Under the pieces are notes generated by a model, which saw nothing but the letters and a program-made list of their open reading frames with translations, made no database searches and was not told where the DNA came from. The position numbers and the translations under genes are program-made. Below, piece by piece: positions 50,301 to 61,200 of a DNA stretch of 64,000 nucleotides; position 1 is the first letter of the stretch; each line of letters opens with the position of its first letter. This DNA comes from Glandiceps talaboti. Its lineage: Eukaryota; Hemichordata; Enteropneusta; Spengelidae. The stretch spans positions 21,228,709-21,292,708 of the forward strand of contig NC_135565.1 in NCBI RefSeq assembly GCF_964340395.1, written 5' to 3'.

Positions 50301-52385
50301 GCATCCACTATTTCTAGTGACACTTCACAATTTTTTGTGATTTTATTTTTTTCTCAAATGCGTAAAAAAAAAGTTTAGGGGCGGCAGTGAAAAGCTAGGT
50401 GGGGTCAGGTAACCAGAACCAAACAGTTATTTTATTTTTGGCCTTATCAAACTACTATGTGTATTGGTTAAAGTTTAGTACTCAGTGTTTTCAGAACTAT
50501 TCATTTATTAAATGTATGCATGTAAATTGATATATCTGTGTTTTTTCTCTCCTAGGTATTATTATGCAGTGCATTTGTACCTTTCTATTCAGGGTTGATA
50601 CCACCATCATACAAAGGAGTGGTAAGTCTATATTGATATTTACACTATCAATGAATGGCCTAAAGTTTAACCTTGAACTTCAACTTTCATCTGGCCTCCT
50701 TCAAATCAAGGAATTTGTTTGTTTTAATGAACATGACCTTTTTTCGTATGTTCATTTATTTGTCTACATTAGGAGTAAGGTTACATTTAGTTTTAAAGAC
50801 ATGCTATGAATAGTATATGTGTCAGGGTTATATACCGGTAGTGTTATACCTACCCTTACCTCCCCTCCCTTACCCTACTCTTCACTAACCTACCCTCCTT
50901 CCTTGATCATTTTAACCAGATTGTAACAGACTGCCGACTCACATTCACATACACATACACGTACACATACGCATACATATATGTACATACATACACACAC
51001 ACACACATACACATACACATACACACATCATATATACATTGTAGATACATACAATACACATACAGAATGAATAAACACAGAATATAAATTCTCCAAAAAC
51101 ACTTGTTTACATCCCTACATTGTAGTCTATTTGCTGTCTTATTCAGCATTAATTTCATGATATGTTTTGTTCTATTCTACAGCGTTATGTAGATGGAGGT
51201 CTAAGTGATAATCTACCAGCATTCAGTGGTAACGACCCAACAATTACAGTATCTCCATTCTCTGGAGAGAGTGATATCTGTCCCCCATCAGATGATACTA
51301 GTAACTATCTACACATGTCACTAGCTAACACTAGTATACAGCTAACACCAACCAATCTGTACAGACTGTCTAGGGCTCTCTTTCCTCCAGAACCTGAAAT
51401 TATGACAAAGATGTGCCGACAAGGGTTTGAGGATGCACTCAAGTTTTTAAAACAGAGAGGTTGGTAATTGTTTGTTAATATCAGTGTTTTGAATTTAAGT
51501 ACAAATAGTTGCGACATTTGGCTTTCTAAATAAAGATGTGATTCACGTGAGAATACTTTTGGATGTCATTCATGGAAAATCACATGACACATTTTCTGAC
51601 TTCAAATCAGGCGTTTACATCTCAGTATAAGCTGGAACAAACGCGTTAGTTTGAAATTATGACTGAGTGAAGTCGATTTGACCTCTGATCCATCATTACT
51701 ATGTCATGTGATCAAACGCAGCCAATCCTATCTCTTGTATTTTCTTTTTGGTTTTTTTACTTTAGCTGTAACCAACAAATTAGTGTGAGACCACTGAGTG
51801 AACTCAATTTGACCTCCTACCATGTCATGTGATCAAAAGCAACCAATCCCATTATCCAATAAGATCCAAAGCACCAATCCCATGATTCCTTCTGTTTTCT
51901 TTTAGGTCTTGTAAGTTGTAACAGACATATTAGTTTGAGGTCACTGAGTGAGGTCAATTTGACCTCTGACCCAGCAGTGTCAGATGATGAGGATGATGAA
52001 GACTATCTTTTAGAAGAAATGCAACAATGTACGGATTGTAAGGAAAGGAAGGAAGAAGTTGCGTTGATTGATAATCTACCTCAACCAGTATTAGAAGGTA
52101 AGACTTGAATACTTGGGACGGATTTTATGTTTTCACCCTTGTTTGTTGGTCTGTCTCTCAATGTCTCTGTAAACCTGTCTGTGTCTCTGTAAACCTGTCT
52201 CTCAATCTGTAAGTTTATCTCTGTATCTATGCCTATGTCTCTGTAAGTCTGTCTGTGTCTCTAAGTCTGTCTGTCTGTTTGTCTGTCTGTGTCTGTCTGT
52301 CTGTCTGTTTATTTCTAAATCTGTAAGTCTGTTTGCCTGTCTGAATCTGCAAGTCTGTCTGTCTGTCTGTCTGTCTAAGTCTGTC

Positions 52386-52426
<41 letters not shown>

Positions 52427-52443
52427 GTCTGTTTTTTTCTAAA

Positions 52444-52474
<31 letters not shown>

Positions 52475-52579
52475 GAATCTGCAAGTCTAAGTCTGTCTCT
52501 GTCTGTCTGTCTGTCTGTTTTTTTCTAAATCTGTAAGCCTGTCTGTCTGTCTGTCTGAATCTGCAAGTCTAAGTCTGTC

Positions 52580-52612
<33 letters not shown>

Positions 52613-54901
52613 TTTTTTCTAAATCTGTAAGTCTGTCTGTCTGAATTTGCAAGTCTAAGTCTGTCTCTGTCTGTCTGTCTGTCTGACTGACTCTGTCTGT
52701 GTTTGTTTATTCATGAACAGGATATGTCAACAAGTTATGTATGGATTTAGACGAAACTTTATGGAAAGATTATCAATCAGACATGGATAAATTGACTAGA
52801 ATTGGATTAAGATCAGATTATGGATTTTATGAAGATCTAAGTGAAGTTAATAAAACTTTCTAATAAAAGATCCTAATGTTGACATGTTGTTATTTTGACA
52901 GCTCTTCATGCTGCCAGTAAGTCAGGCAATAACAGTACACTATCATGGATGATATCCTATGCTACACTGCCGTATACTCTGCCATTACAAGTTGCATACA
53001 ACTTTTTAGCAAGGTAAGACATATAGATATATTCATAAGTCAACCTTTCTGTTCTATTTTGACCACCTAGCTTGAGATAAATACTATTACAGGTACAGAG
53101 AATAAGTCAACCTTTCTCTTCTATTTTGACCACCAAGCTTGAGATAAATACTATTACAGGTACAGAGAATAAGTCAACCTTCTTGTTCTATTTTGACCAC
53201 CTAGCTTGAGATAAATACTATTACAGGTACAGAGAATAAGTCAACCTTCTTGTTCTATTTTGACTACCTAGCTTGAGATAAAATACTATTGCAGGTACTG
53301 AGAATAAGTCAACCTTCTTGTTCTATTTTGACCCTCTAACATGAGGTAAAATACTATTACAGGTACTTAGAATAAGTCAACCTTCTTGTTCTATTTTGAC
53401 CCTCTAGCATGAGGTAAAATACTATTACAGGTACTTAGAATAAGTCAACCTTCTTGTTCTATTTTGACCACCTAGCTTGAGATAAATGCTATCACAGGAA
53501 CTGAGAATAAGTCAACCTTCTTGTTCTATTTTGACCACCTAGCTTGAGATAAAATACTATTACTGGTACTGAGAATAAGTCAACCTTCTTGTTCTATTTT
53601 GACCCACCTAGCTTGAGATAAAATGCTATTACAGGTACTGAAAATAAGTCAACCTTCTTGTTCTATTTTTTAACCACCTAGCCTGAGATAATATGCTATT
53701 ACAGGTACTTAGAATAAGTCAAAATTTGTGTTCTATTTTGGCCACCTAGCTTGAGATAAAATGCTATCACAGGTACTGAGACTAAGTCAACCTTCTTGTT
53801 CTATTTTGACCACCTAACTTGAGATAAATACCGATATGATATAATATGGTGCAATGTGATACAGTATGATAAGATAGGATACAATATGGTACAATACAAT
53901 ATAATATGGTATTGTGACAATATAACACAATGCAATACAATACAATACGACACAGTATGATACATCATTTTATTTTAATCATAAATTTGGTTTCTGTTTC
54001 TAATGCACTATTTCTTATTATCATAACAGGTTTATTGATTGGTTGCCATATTTACCAGAAGACTTTCAAGCCTTTGTTTACTTTGTATGGAATGTTGCCA
54101 AGTACATTGTTCATCATATTGAGAGTGGAAGACATGACTATAGTGCAAGGTAAGAAGGCTTTCTTTGATTAAAGGGACACAGTCTGTAACTTGATTAGTT
54201 TTGAATAATGGGGCCACAGTCTGTAACTTGATGGATTTTAATTAAAGGGACATAGTCTTTAAGCACATGCAAATACCCGAGTATCCACATTGGAACCCAT
54301 TAATCATGGAGTTAGACAATTTTGCAAAATATTATTCAGAATCTGTGATTTCATGTGTATGTGAATTGATTGTGTGATAATTTGATACATTATTTTCGGT
54401 ATTGCATTACAGTGCAAATATCACTGTTGTGCTGACACATTTTGCCCTTGGGAAACAGTCTGTGTTGGGGTGACTTACAGAATAAACATGTGCAGATAAT
54501 TATGTAATAATGAAAGCATTGATTGAGATATTTTCTCTGTCCTTCTTTGTAGGTTTAGCTGTCAGCTAGCAATCACAGAAAGTCAAATCATGGAAGACCA
54601 ACGCTATGCTGACATCACTGTGGAAGAGAGAGATAACCGTTTACATTTACAGTTTGCAATGGGAATTAAGAATGACCAGAGGAAACCAAGGAGAGTCCAA
54701 TGGCAAATAGGAGGTGTTGATTTTAACTCATCTGAAGAAGAAGTGTGTGATTTAAGTGATGAAAATGACAATGGTTTACTTATGTCAAACATTGATTTGA
54801 AAAGACGTGTTAGTCAGGAACTAGACGTCAAAGCAAATTACGAAATGGAGAATATCCGAAGATCACATCATTTACATCAGACCACTATTGATTCCCATTG
54901 A
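42478..54901 (+). CDS. PNPLA2: ATGL/PNPLA2-like patatin-domain triacylglycerol lipase
   Basis: Eight exons with exon 1b join to 501 aa: 42478-42634, 46536-46768, 50556-50621, 51183-51459, 51906-52097, 52902-53013, 54030-54149 and 54553-54901. Human ATGL has 504 residues, as I recall. The enzyme releases the first fatty acid from triacylglycerol on lipid droplets. The catalytic dyad is visible: Ser37 in GASAG (exon 1) and Asp156 in YVDGG (exon 4). Family landmarks include [52 protein letters not shown] and the hydrophobic [17 protein letters not shown] region. In exon 1b the glycine-rich loop reads GAGFLI, so the third glycine of GxGxxG is lost; exon 1a keeps it. The C-terminal tail (about residues 400-501) is hydrophilic and not conserved. 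Gene family is secure; assignment to PNPLA2 rather than another ATGL/adiponutrin paralogue is likely but untested. Confidence 0.93.
43395..43690. mobile_element. Hairpin/MITE-like element, family A (copy 3)
   Basis: Starts agttgaacaaaaaatatgga and ends aatattggggaataacatct. It has the same boundaries and internal gtgacaaggccccttaagtc core as the copy at 58395-58660, with the two copies in the same orientation. Confidence 0.75.
43750..43832. mobile_element. Palindromic element, family D (copy 1)
   Basis: Imperfect terminal inverted repeats: tagactgtaagatacgtcat at the left and catggcgtaccttacagact at the right, around ggttggccgatgtgtgaggg. A second copy is at 55542-55728. MITE-like, non-coding. 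Confidence 0.75.
44403..44515. repeat. Inverted repeat with about 26-base arms
   Basis: atcaagtgtaaaagtatact at the left pairs with agtatacttttacacttgat at the right; the left arm extends gtgtttc and the right arm gaaac, with a two-base difference. The spacer is about 55 bases. Confidence 0.85.
45405..45525. repeat. (CA)n microsatellite
   Basis: Dinucleotide tract with cgcacgcatg interruptions in intron 1 of the ATGL-like gene. Confidence 0.95.
46850..47300. repeat. 74-bp minisatellite
   Basis: About six units containing ggtagattttacctacttac, cacccttagcaaaaacactg and gtagggaaccccggtaaaat. It begins about 80 bases after the exon 2 donor but does not include exon sequence. Confidence 0.95.
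48640..48965. repeat. Degenerate 30-36-bp repeat
   Basis: Ten or so imperfect units of gctgtgctaaaattactacc / aacatctttgctaaaatta type, in intron 2 of the ATGL-like gene. Confidence 0.85.
52140..52705. repeat. (GTCT)n microsatellite
   Basis: About 560 bases of tctg tetranucleotides broken by a recurring tttttttctaaatctgtaag segment, giving a higher-order structure. It ends 15 bases before the alternative exon at 52721. Confidence 0.95.
52721..52863 (+). CDS. Alternative 3' exon of the ATGL-like gene
   Basis: Preceded by ttcatgaacag, it accepts the phase-1 donor of the exon ending at 52097 and reads [18 protein letters not shown].. to a TAA at 52861-52863, adding 47 residues. The main form skips it, because 52097 also joins in frame to 52902 (E-ALHAA, matching NEALLEA in ATGL). 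The stop overlaps an AATAAA at 52862-52867, so it may be a terminal exon with its own poly(A) site, yielding a lipase without the hydrophobic C-terminal region. Alternatively a weak donor at 52840 (CTAA|GTGAAG, phase 1) would make it a cassette exon of 120 bases that keeps the frame. No homology was recognised for the 47 residues. Confidence 0.6.
52862..52867 (+). terminator. Possible alternative poly(A) signal
   Basis: AATAAA overlapping the stop codon of the alternative exon. Cleavage 15-30 bases later would fall before the next acceptor at 52902. Confidence 0.4.
53040..53830. repeat. 67-bp minisatellite
   Basis: About twelve units of aataagtcaaccttcttgtt, ctattttgaccacctagctt, gagataaaatactattacag, in the intron between the exons ending at 53013 and starting at 54030. 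A single detached unit lies at 57188-57262, outside the gene. Confidence 0.95.
53836..53960. repeat. Degenerate gatacaatatggta repeat
   Basis: AT-rich short-period repeat of tatgatacaat type, similar in composition to the tract at 56385-56975. Confidence 0.8.
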
Positions 54902-55541
54902 TATCAGATGCCGTGGTAGATGTAGGATAATCTGCAGTAGATGTAATGATGATATCAGGAACTATAGGCTAGCATAGTCATGTAAAGATAACCTATGTGA
55001 TAGATTTTAAACTGTCATTCAATTACCTTTGAGTTTCTTTATGGTACATGTACATCAATTTGCTGACTGTGTTACTTTATAAGAACATAATACATAGATT
55101 TGTAAACATGAATGCCTTGTCAAAAGTCACAATATGTTCATAAGTAAAAGTGGAAAAAAGAAAACATCAAGTCATGAACATGTACTTAGTAATAGTTAAT
55201 ACATTGTACAAATAACGCAGTGTACCAGTCTCAATACTACATAACATTTAGACACTGACAAACTAGTTGAACTCGGGAAAATATTCAAGTATTGGATAAA
55301 TTATAATTTACAAGTCGTCCATCTCAGGATACTGCCTTTTATATAATAACTAATTTTATTGTTGAAAATTACTTTATATCCTGAATTCTGAATATAAAAC
55401 GATACTTGCCTACAATATATTTTAGGAAGTAAAGTACGTTACTATGTACCTAGTATTACTTCTATTGTAATCCAATGGAGATCACACGCACATCAAACCG
55501 TGCAATAATTTTCTGTATCACACACTGGCATACTTTGCCCT

Positions 55542-55728
55542 AGTCTGTAAGGTACGTCATGATAGGGCGCCCTCACACATCGGCCAACCTTCCCACATCT
55601 GTATCGAATTGCACTCTTCCAATCACAGGCACGTACACAATATAAGGCGTTCAAATGAACATGACGTCAGATTTGAGAGGAGGCCAGTGAGGGCGGAATG
55701 TCACGACGTATCTTACAGTCTAACTCTG
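55542..55728. mobile_element. Palindromic element, family D (copy 2)
   Basis: Left end tagtctgtaaggtacgtcat, right end cacgacgtatcttacagtct. It shares ggcgccctcacacatcggcc (inverted) with the 43750 copy but has a longer centre. Confidence 0.75.
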
Positions 55729-56384
55729 CCCAAATATGGCAAGTGATGCACTCATTGATATCTGTTGCCATAGTGATTTGGCCTGTATTTTCTCTCTGTC
55801 ACTGTACAATTTTATGCAAAATAATGTTTCACTGTCAATTTATATGGTTTTGTGATTCAAATGATGTTTCCACGTCAGTAGGCATGGTAACCGTATATGA
55901 TAAAACCTTTACAGCCAAGATAAAGGTTTTTGTTGCTGACCTCGATAGTACAGATTACTGGCCCTCCTAAGTCAGGCTCTGTCATCGTACAATCTTGGGG
56001 TACAAAGCCAAGTTGATGAAGATTAAAATTTGCATACTGATTTGCATATTGAAGAGTATTTTAAAAACAGTGATCCATTTTTAGAGAGAATGATGTAAAG
56101 TTACAATTATCAGGGTTTTAAAAGCTTTGATCTTTATTACTATACCAACTTAATGGTAGATTTTTACAAAATATATGAACTTAGTATTCATCTGTATGCC
56201 TTCAACACCAAGAACAAAAATAAATTCTTGTCTGTTGAGAAAATTTCTTAAAATCTACATATAAATACTTTCATTCAGGAAATATTGTCAAATTATGACT
56301 TTTTTGTTTTTTAAGAAATTTAAAATTTATAATATAATTTACATTTTTGAAAAGAGAAATTTAATTTATTATTTGTGTTATAGA

Positions 56385-56975
56385 TATGCTGTGATATGGT
56401 ATTATACATATGATGTGGATATCATGAATCTGATATGATAATTATGTGATATATGATATGGTATGAGATAAAATATATTATATGGTGCCGTTGATATGAT
56501 ATGAAACAATATATATGATATGGTATGATATATGATATGATACGATACAATATATGCTACAACATAATACATGATACGATATATGATATGGTATGATATG
56601 ATATGATCAAATATATGATATACATGATATATGATATGGTATGGTATGATACGATACAATACGATATATGATATATAATATATATGGTATGATATGATGC
56701 AATATATTATATACAATATTATGACACTATATGATATACAATATGATATTATATGATACAATATATGATATGGTATGATATATGATATGATATGATATAT
56801 ATGATATGATATATGATCTAATATATGACATACATGATATATGATATGGTTTGGTATGATACGATACAATACAGTATATATGATATATAATATACATGAT
56901 ATGATATGATGCAATATATTATGTACAATATTATGACACACTATATGATATACAATATATGATGAACATTGAATT
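56385..56975. repeat. AT-rich tatgatatga repeat
   Basis: Nearly 600 bases of short-period atgatatgatacaatatatg sequence, with an approximately 240-base segment repeated (around 56510-56740 and 56750-56970). Frames across it are repeat artefacts. Confidence 0.9.
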
Positions 56976-57187
56976 GTCAATCAAACTTCCTATCATCTGT
57001 AATGCCAATTTTGCCAACACTTAATCTCCTCTTTTGACAAAAACAGTTGAAACAAATTAAATTCTTGGTACCTGAAATAGAACATTACTGCCTAGGAACC
57101 TCATCAAATAATGGACATTTGATTTCTTGGTCGACACCATAACTTCAGCTCCACACATTTCACATGCATTCTTATATGTGTGTGTAC

Positions 57188-57262
57188 GTGAGAATAAGTC
57201 AACCTTCTTGATCTATTTGGACTCTCTAGCATGAGGTAAAATGCTATTGCAGGTACTGAGAA
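57188..57262 (+). repeat. Detached unit of the 67-bp minisatellite
   Basis: gagaataagtcaaccttctt .. ctctagcatgaggtaaaatg ctattgcaggtactgagaat closely matches units of the 53040-53830 array, 3.4 kb away. Confidence 0.85.
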
Positions 57263-57427
57263 TTGGAATGAATGTATATGAAAGGACGGTCATAGGTCAA
57301 AATGTGTGTCTTAGGTTGACGCATTCAATTCTGTCATTTACCGTATTTGAACTAGAAGGCAGTGTTTTGTCAATTTTAATCCACTCAGATTTACCTGTAA
57401 ATAAAATATGGAACAGTTTGTCTAAGT

Positions 57428-57770
57428 GTTAAAATGACTGGTTGATTAGTAAATGGAGTGTGAAGTGATTGGTTGATGAGAAAATGGAGTGAATTGATTG
57501 GTTGATGAGAACATGAAGTGTGAAATGATTGGTTGATGAGAAAATGGAGTGACATGATTGGTTGATGAGCACATGGAGTGTGAAATGATTGGTTGATGAG
57601 AACATGGAAAGTGAAATGATTGGTTGATGAGAACATGGAGTGTGAAATGATTAGTTGAGAAAATGGAGTGACATGATTGGTTGATGAGAACATGAAGTGA
57701 AATCGTTGGGTGATGAGAACATGAAGTGTGAAATGATTGGGTGGGAAAATGGGGAGCGAAATGATTGGTA
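57428..57770. repeat. 31-bp minisatellite
   Basis: About eleven units of gattggttgatgagaacatg followed by gagtgtgaaat, some shortened. Confidence 0.95.
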
Positions 57771-58191
57771 ACTACACACTTAAAAACAGTGTACAAGAAG
57801 ATACCGGTGGGGATTGGTGACAGAAAATGACTAAAAAAAAGCTGAAGTTGAATGTCTTGCTTATAAAGGGGTTAAAAAATGAGGAATCTGGTGTCATTGT
57901 TACTCAATGTACAAAACACTACTACACACACATCAATGTACAAAACACTACTACATACAGATATAAGCTTTATATTATTTTATTGGATCTTTTCATTTCC
58001 ATGGAAATGTCATGATATGTTTTACACACAATACCAGTGACATCATTCATGGCAGAGTTTCAGAGTTTAAAACTTTTAAAGAAAGTTGTTACAAATTGGT
58101 TTCCAAGACAACAGCTGCTGTATTTGCAGATTTATATGATTGACACTTTTCTAAAAATAATTGACTAATCCACACAGCTGATAATCAAAGT

Positions 58192-58197
58192 TTTATT
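58192..58197 (-). terminator. Poly(A) signal of the PUM3-like gene
   Basis: AATAAA on the minus strand about 33 bases past the stop codon at 58230-58232. Confidence 0.65.
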
Positions 58198-58229
58198 GGA
58201 ATTTCTTCACATACAGACTTAGTGTTCAT

Positions 58230-61200
58230 TTATTTTGATTCACTGTCTAACTTTGTAACCAGCACTTGAGTTCCTTTAGTATTAATTTTTCTCAGATCTT
58301 CTAAAGATGGTGACAGGATTTCCACAAGTTGTGATTTAACCTCCACAGGACTATTTTCAACAAGACTGAAAGAAATAAAGAATGGCAGATATTATAAGTT
58401 GAACAAAAAATATGGACTATATACTCTGGTCGCTCTATGCCACAACAGAGCATGTCTATGTCATGACCACGTGTGTCTACATCACTGGTTCTGCTGTGTT
58501 TGAAATATGAGTCAAAATGTTCAAATTTGCCATTATTTTCCCCAATCATGACCGAGGGGTTTTCACTACTCACTTAGCGACTAAAAGTGACAAAGGCCCC
58601 TTAGGTCACTCATATTTTCCTTGGCTGAACGAAGAAAAATATTGGGGAATAACATCTAATTACATCCATAACATGAGTCATGTCAGATATCATATACAAA
58701 TGATCACCTTTCATACTCTGAATGCTTCAACTATGTTTCCTTTTTTCAAAATCTGTGGTTGACTTTCTTTGTAAGGGTGTTTAGTCTATTACCAAATATA
58801 CTGTAGGCAGCCACATGTCCAAATCATACTTTGGTCCCTATAGAGTTTATTACATAATGTATGCATGGGTAAAAGGTCTGCTGATCACACTACCCCCCCC
58901 CCCCCCCCCCCCCCATCATCTTACTTGGAGAAACGAGTGTCACTTAGCTCGAGTATGACCATAGAGGGCGCTGTTCCAACTTTGGATTAGTACACTACAA
59001 TTATGCTACTGCTATGTTCTCTAACCTTACTTTGGTCTAACTGCTAGATCATTGGGCAATTCAAAGTCACATGACATAGATGCTGTCAAGGTCTTGTCCT
59101 AGCTAGGCACCAAAGGTATGTCATCCTTGGTTTTAGTATGACAACTTTCCTAGCACAAATCCAAAGTCTTACTACAAAACTAACCTTTTCTAGAATGTTG
59201 ATCATACTTTATCAATGACTATATCATAATATCATAACTCGACAAAGCCCATAAAGCTTGCGCATTTGTGACCAGCTGCCTGGGCTGCCTAATGATGATA
59301 TTGTAGATAATACCCTTCGTGTGGAGGATGCGCATAGTATATGCACATGTGTAACCATTGCGTCACAATGTATGCTTGGGTAAAACCACCCTAAAAAAAT
59401 CGCACAGTATTTAGGACACGCATACGTACTAGCCATTGAGCTGCTATAGAATATAACTTACCTGCATAAGACAAATGCTGACCTATTGACCTTAGCCCAG
59501 GTGATCAAATATTCACTATTTACTGTATTCAGTAACACACTGGAAAATAACTCTACAGACAGAAAATAATAAATTTAATAATCTTAATGTGTTCTGATAT
59601 TGCTTGAACTAATTAGTACAGTCTATGTACATGTCATGTGTGTAGGACCTATTACAGACTATGTACATGTCATGTGTATAGGGCCTAGTACAGACTATGT
59701 ACATGTGGTTCATCTGTCGCCACTTCTACCATTCCCTTTACGGAATTCTTATTGTTTTCTATGTTCACATATGTGACTAGCGCCCTCATGAGTTCTGTTC
59801 CACTTCAAGCCCTAACCAATCAGGAAGATGCTTTTAGCAGAGCTACAGCATTGCAGACATCAAAATTGCTGACAAATCAAATGTCAAATTCAATGAAATC
59901 AGAGTGTTTTTGTAATTGTGAGCTGATATTGTTACAAAAATCTAGTCTGTCAGGCAGTTGCATGGCTACTTTATCAAAACCCGACAAACTAATTATATAT
60001 GTAGCTGAAAGCACATACTGCAAGGGGAGTGACAGAGATTTATATTAGAAGATTTGAGATGATGTCAAATTAGATAATATTTTATATATTTTTAACTGAC
60101 CTTGTTCACTTGATTTTCTGTCTTTATCTTGTTGTAGTAACCTTTTCAAAAGTAGATGACCTGCTGGGTGTTCTACTATGTGCATCTGAAAAAAACAATA
60201 AATTCATTTTGTTACCATGGTAATTGTCATGATGTAGAGTTCAAGCCAGTTTCCATAGGAACAGCCATCCCTGTACTACTACCATACATGTATGTGGTGA
60301 CATCATTTTGCTACATTACTGACATATTGATGCAAGCTAGCTAATTCTGTGTAGGTTACTGTATCAACTGTCATTTCAACTTTTGAAACCCAACACAATA
60401 TTCAATGAAATGGTTTTCATCCACATTAAATTTTGATTGCACTAAATAAAAATTTAAAATGTCTATGATGGTAATTTTAATTGGATTTTGCTATCCTGAG
60501 ACTACCTTAGTTTATAGCCAGTATTCCATGGAATACTCCAGTATGAGGTGAATTCCAGTAAATCTTACCTTCTCTAAGTTCTCAGCTGAGTCATGTAATT
60601 GTGGAATGAACTCTTCAGCTGCCAGTGTGGCAATGGCGTCCATGGCAGGGCTTTTGTCACCTATATAGTAAACAGACAGCAAAGAGAGTGAGTAATCTAT
60701 TGTTTGGAATCATTGTTAGGCGAAACAGTCTTTAGAATTATAGAATTGGAACACTGTCATCCAAGTACCAGGTCATCTCAAGTGTCTTGGCATATACACA
60801 CCAAGTACCAGGTCATCTCAAGTGTCTTGGCACATAAATATAGCATAACTAAGTCACAACATTGACATTTTTGAGAAAGTCAAAATTCTGGGGGTCAAGC
60901 CACAATGGTTTGAGAAAGGGCTGATGGAGGCTATACATATACACATGTACGTGTAACTAAGCCAAGGTCAGAGGTCACTACAATCTGTCATCTTCTGAAC
61001 CCATGTACTCTACAGTAATGTGAGAGGGCCATGACAGCAATGATCATATAAAGATATCCTTACGTCACATCGGAGATCATGTGATCAGGGACTCAGTTGA
61101 GTCAGAAAGGTTTGAATAAGTACATAATTTTTGTCCAGTTATCACATTCAAACTTTATTACTAATAATAGTTTGTGAATGTTCAAAATTCCAAATTAAAA

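Larger units (their letters stand above)
46769..50555 (+). other. Intron 2 of the ATGL-like gene
   Basis: Holds the 74-bp minisatellite (46850-47300), a (TTTAG)n run (47313-47343), the degenerate about 33-bp repeat at 48640-48965 and a (GTGTG)n patch near 48980-49012. Remaining sequence is unique and AT-rich, with no exon recognised. Confidence 0.6.
54902..58191. other. Convergent intergenic region
   Basis: Between the ATGL-like and PUM3 stop codons. It contains a family D element (55542-55728), an AT-rich repeat (56385-56975), the detached 67-bp unit (57188-57262) and a 31-bp minisatellite (57428-57770). No exon was recognised. Confidence 0.5.

Noticed and set aside
56402-56980. 192-codon minus-strand frame
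   Set aside because: Low-complexity Tyr/His/Ile sequence from a short-period AT repeat.
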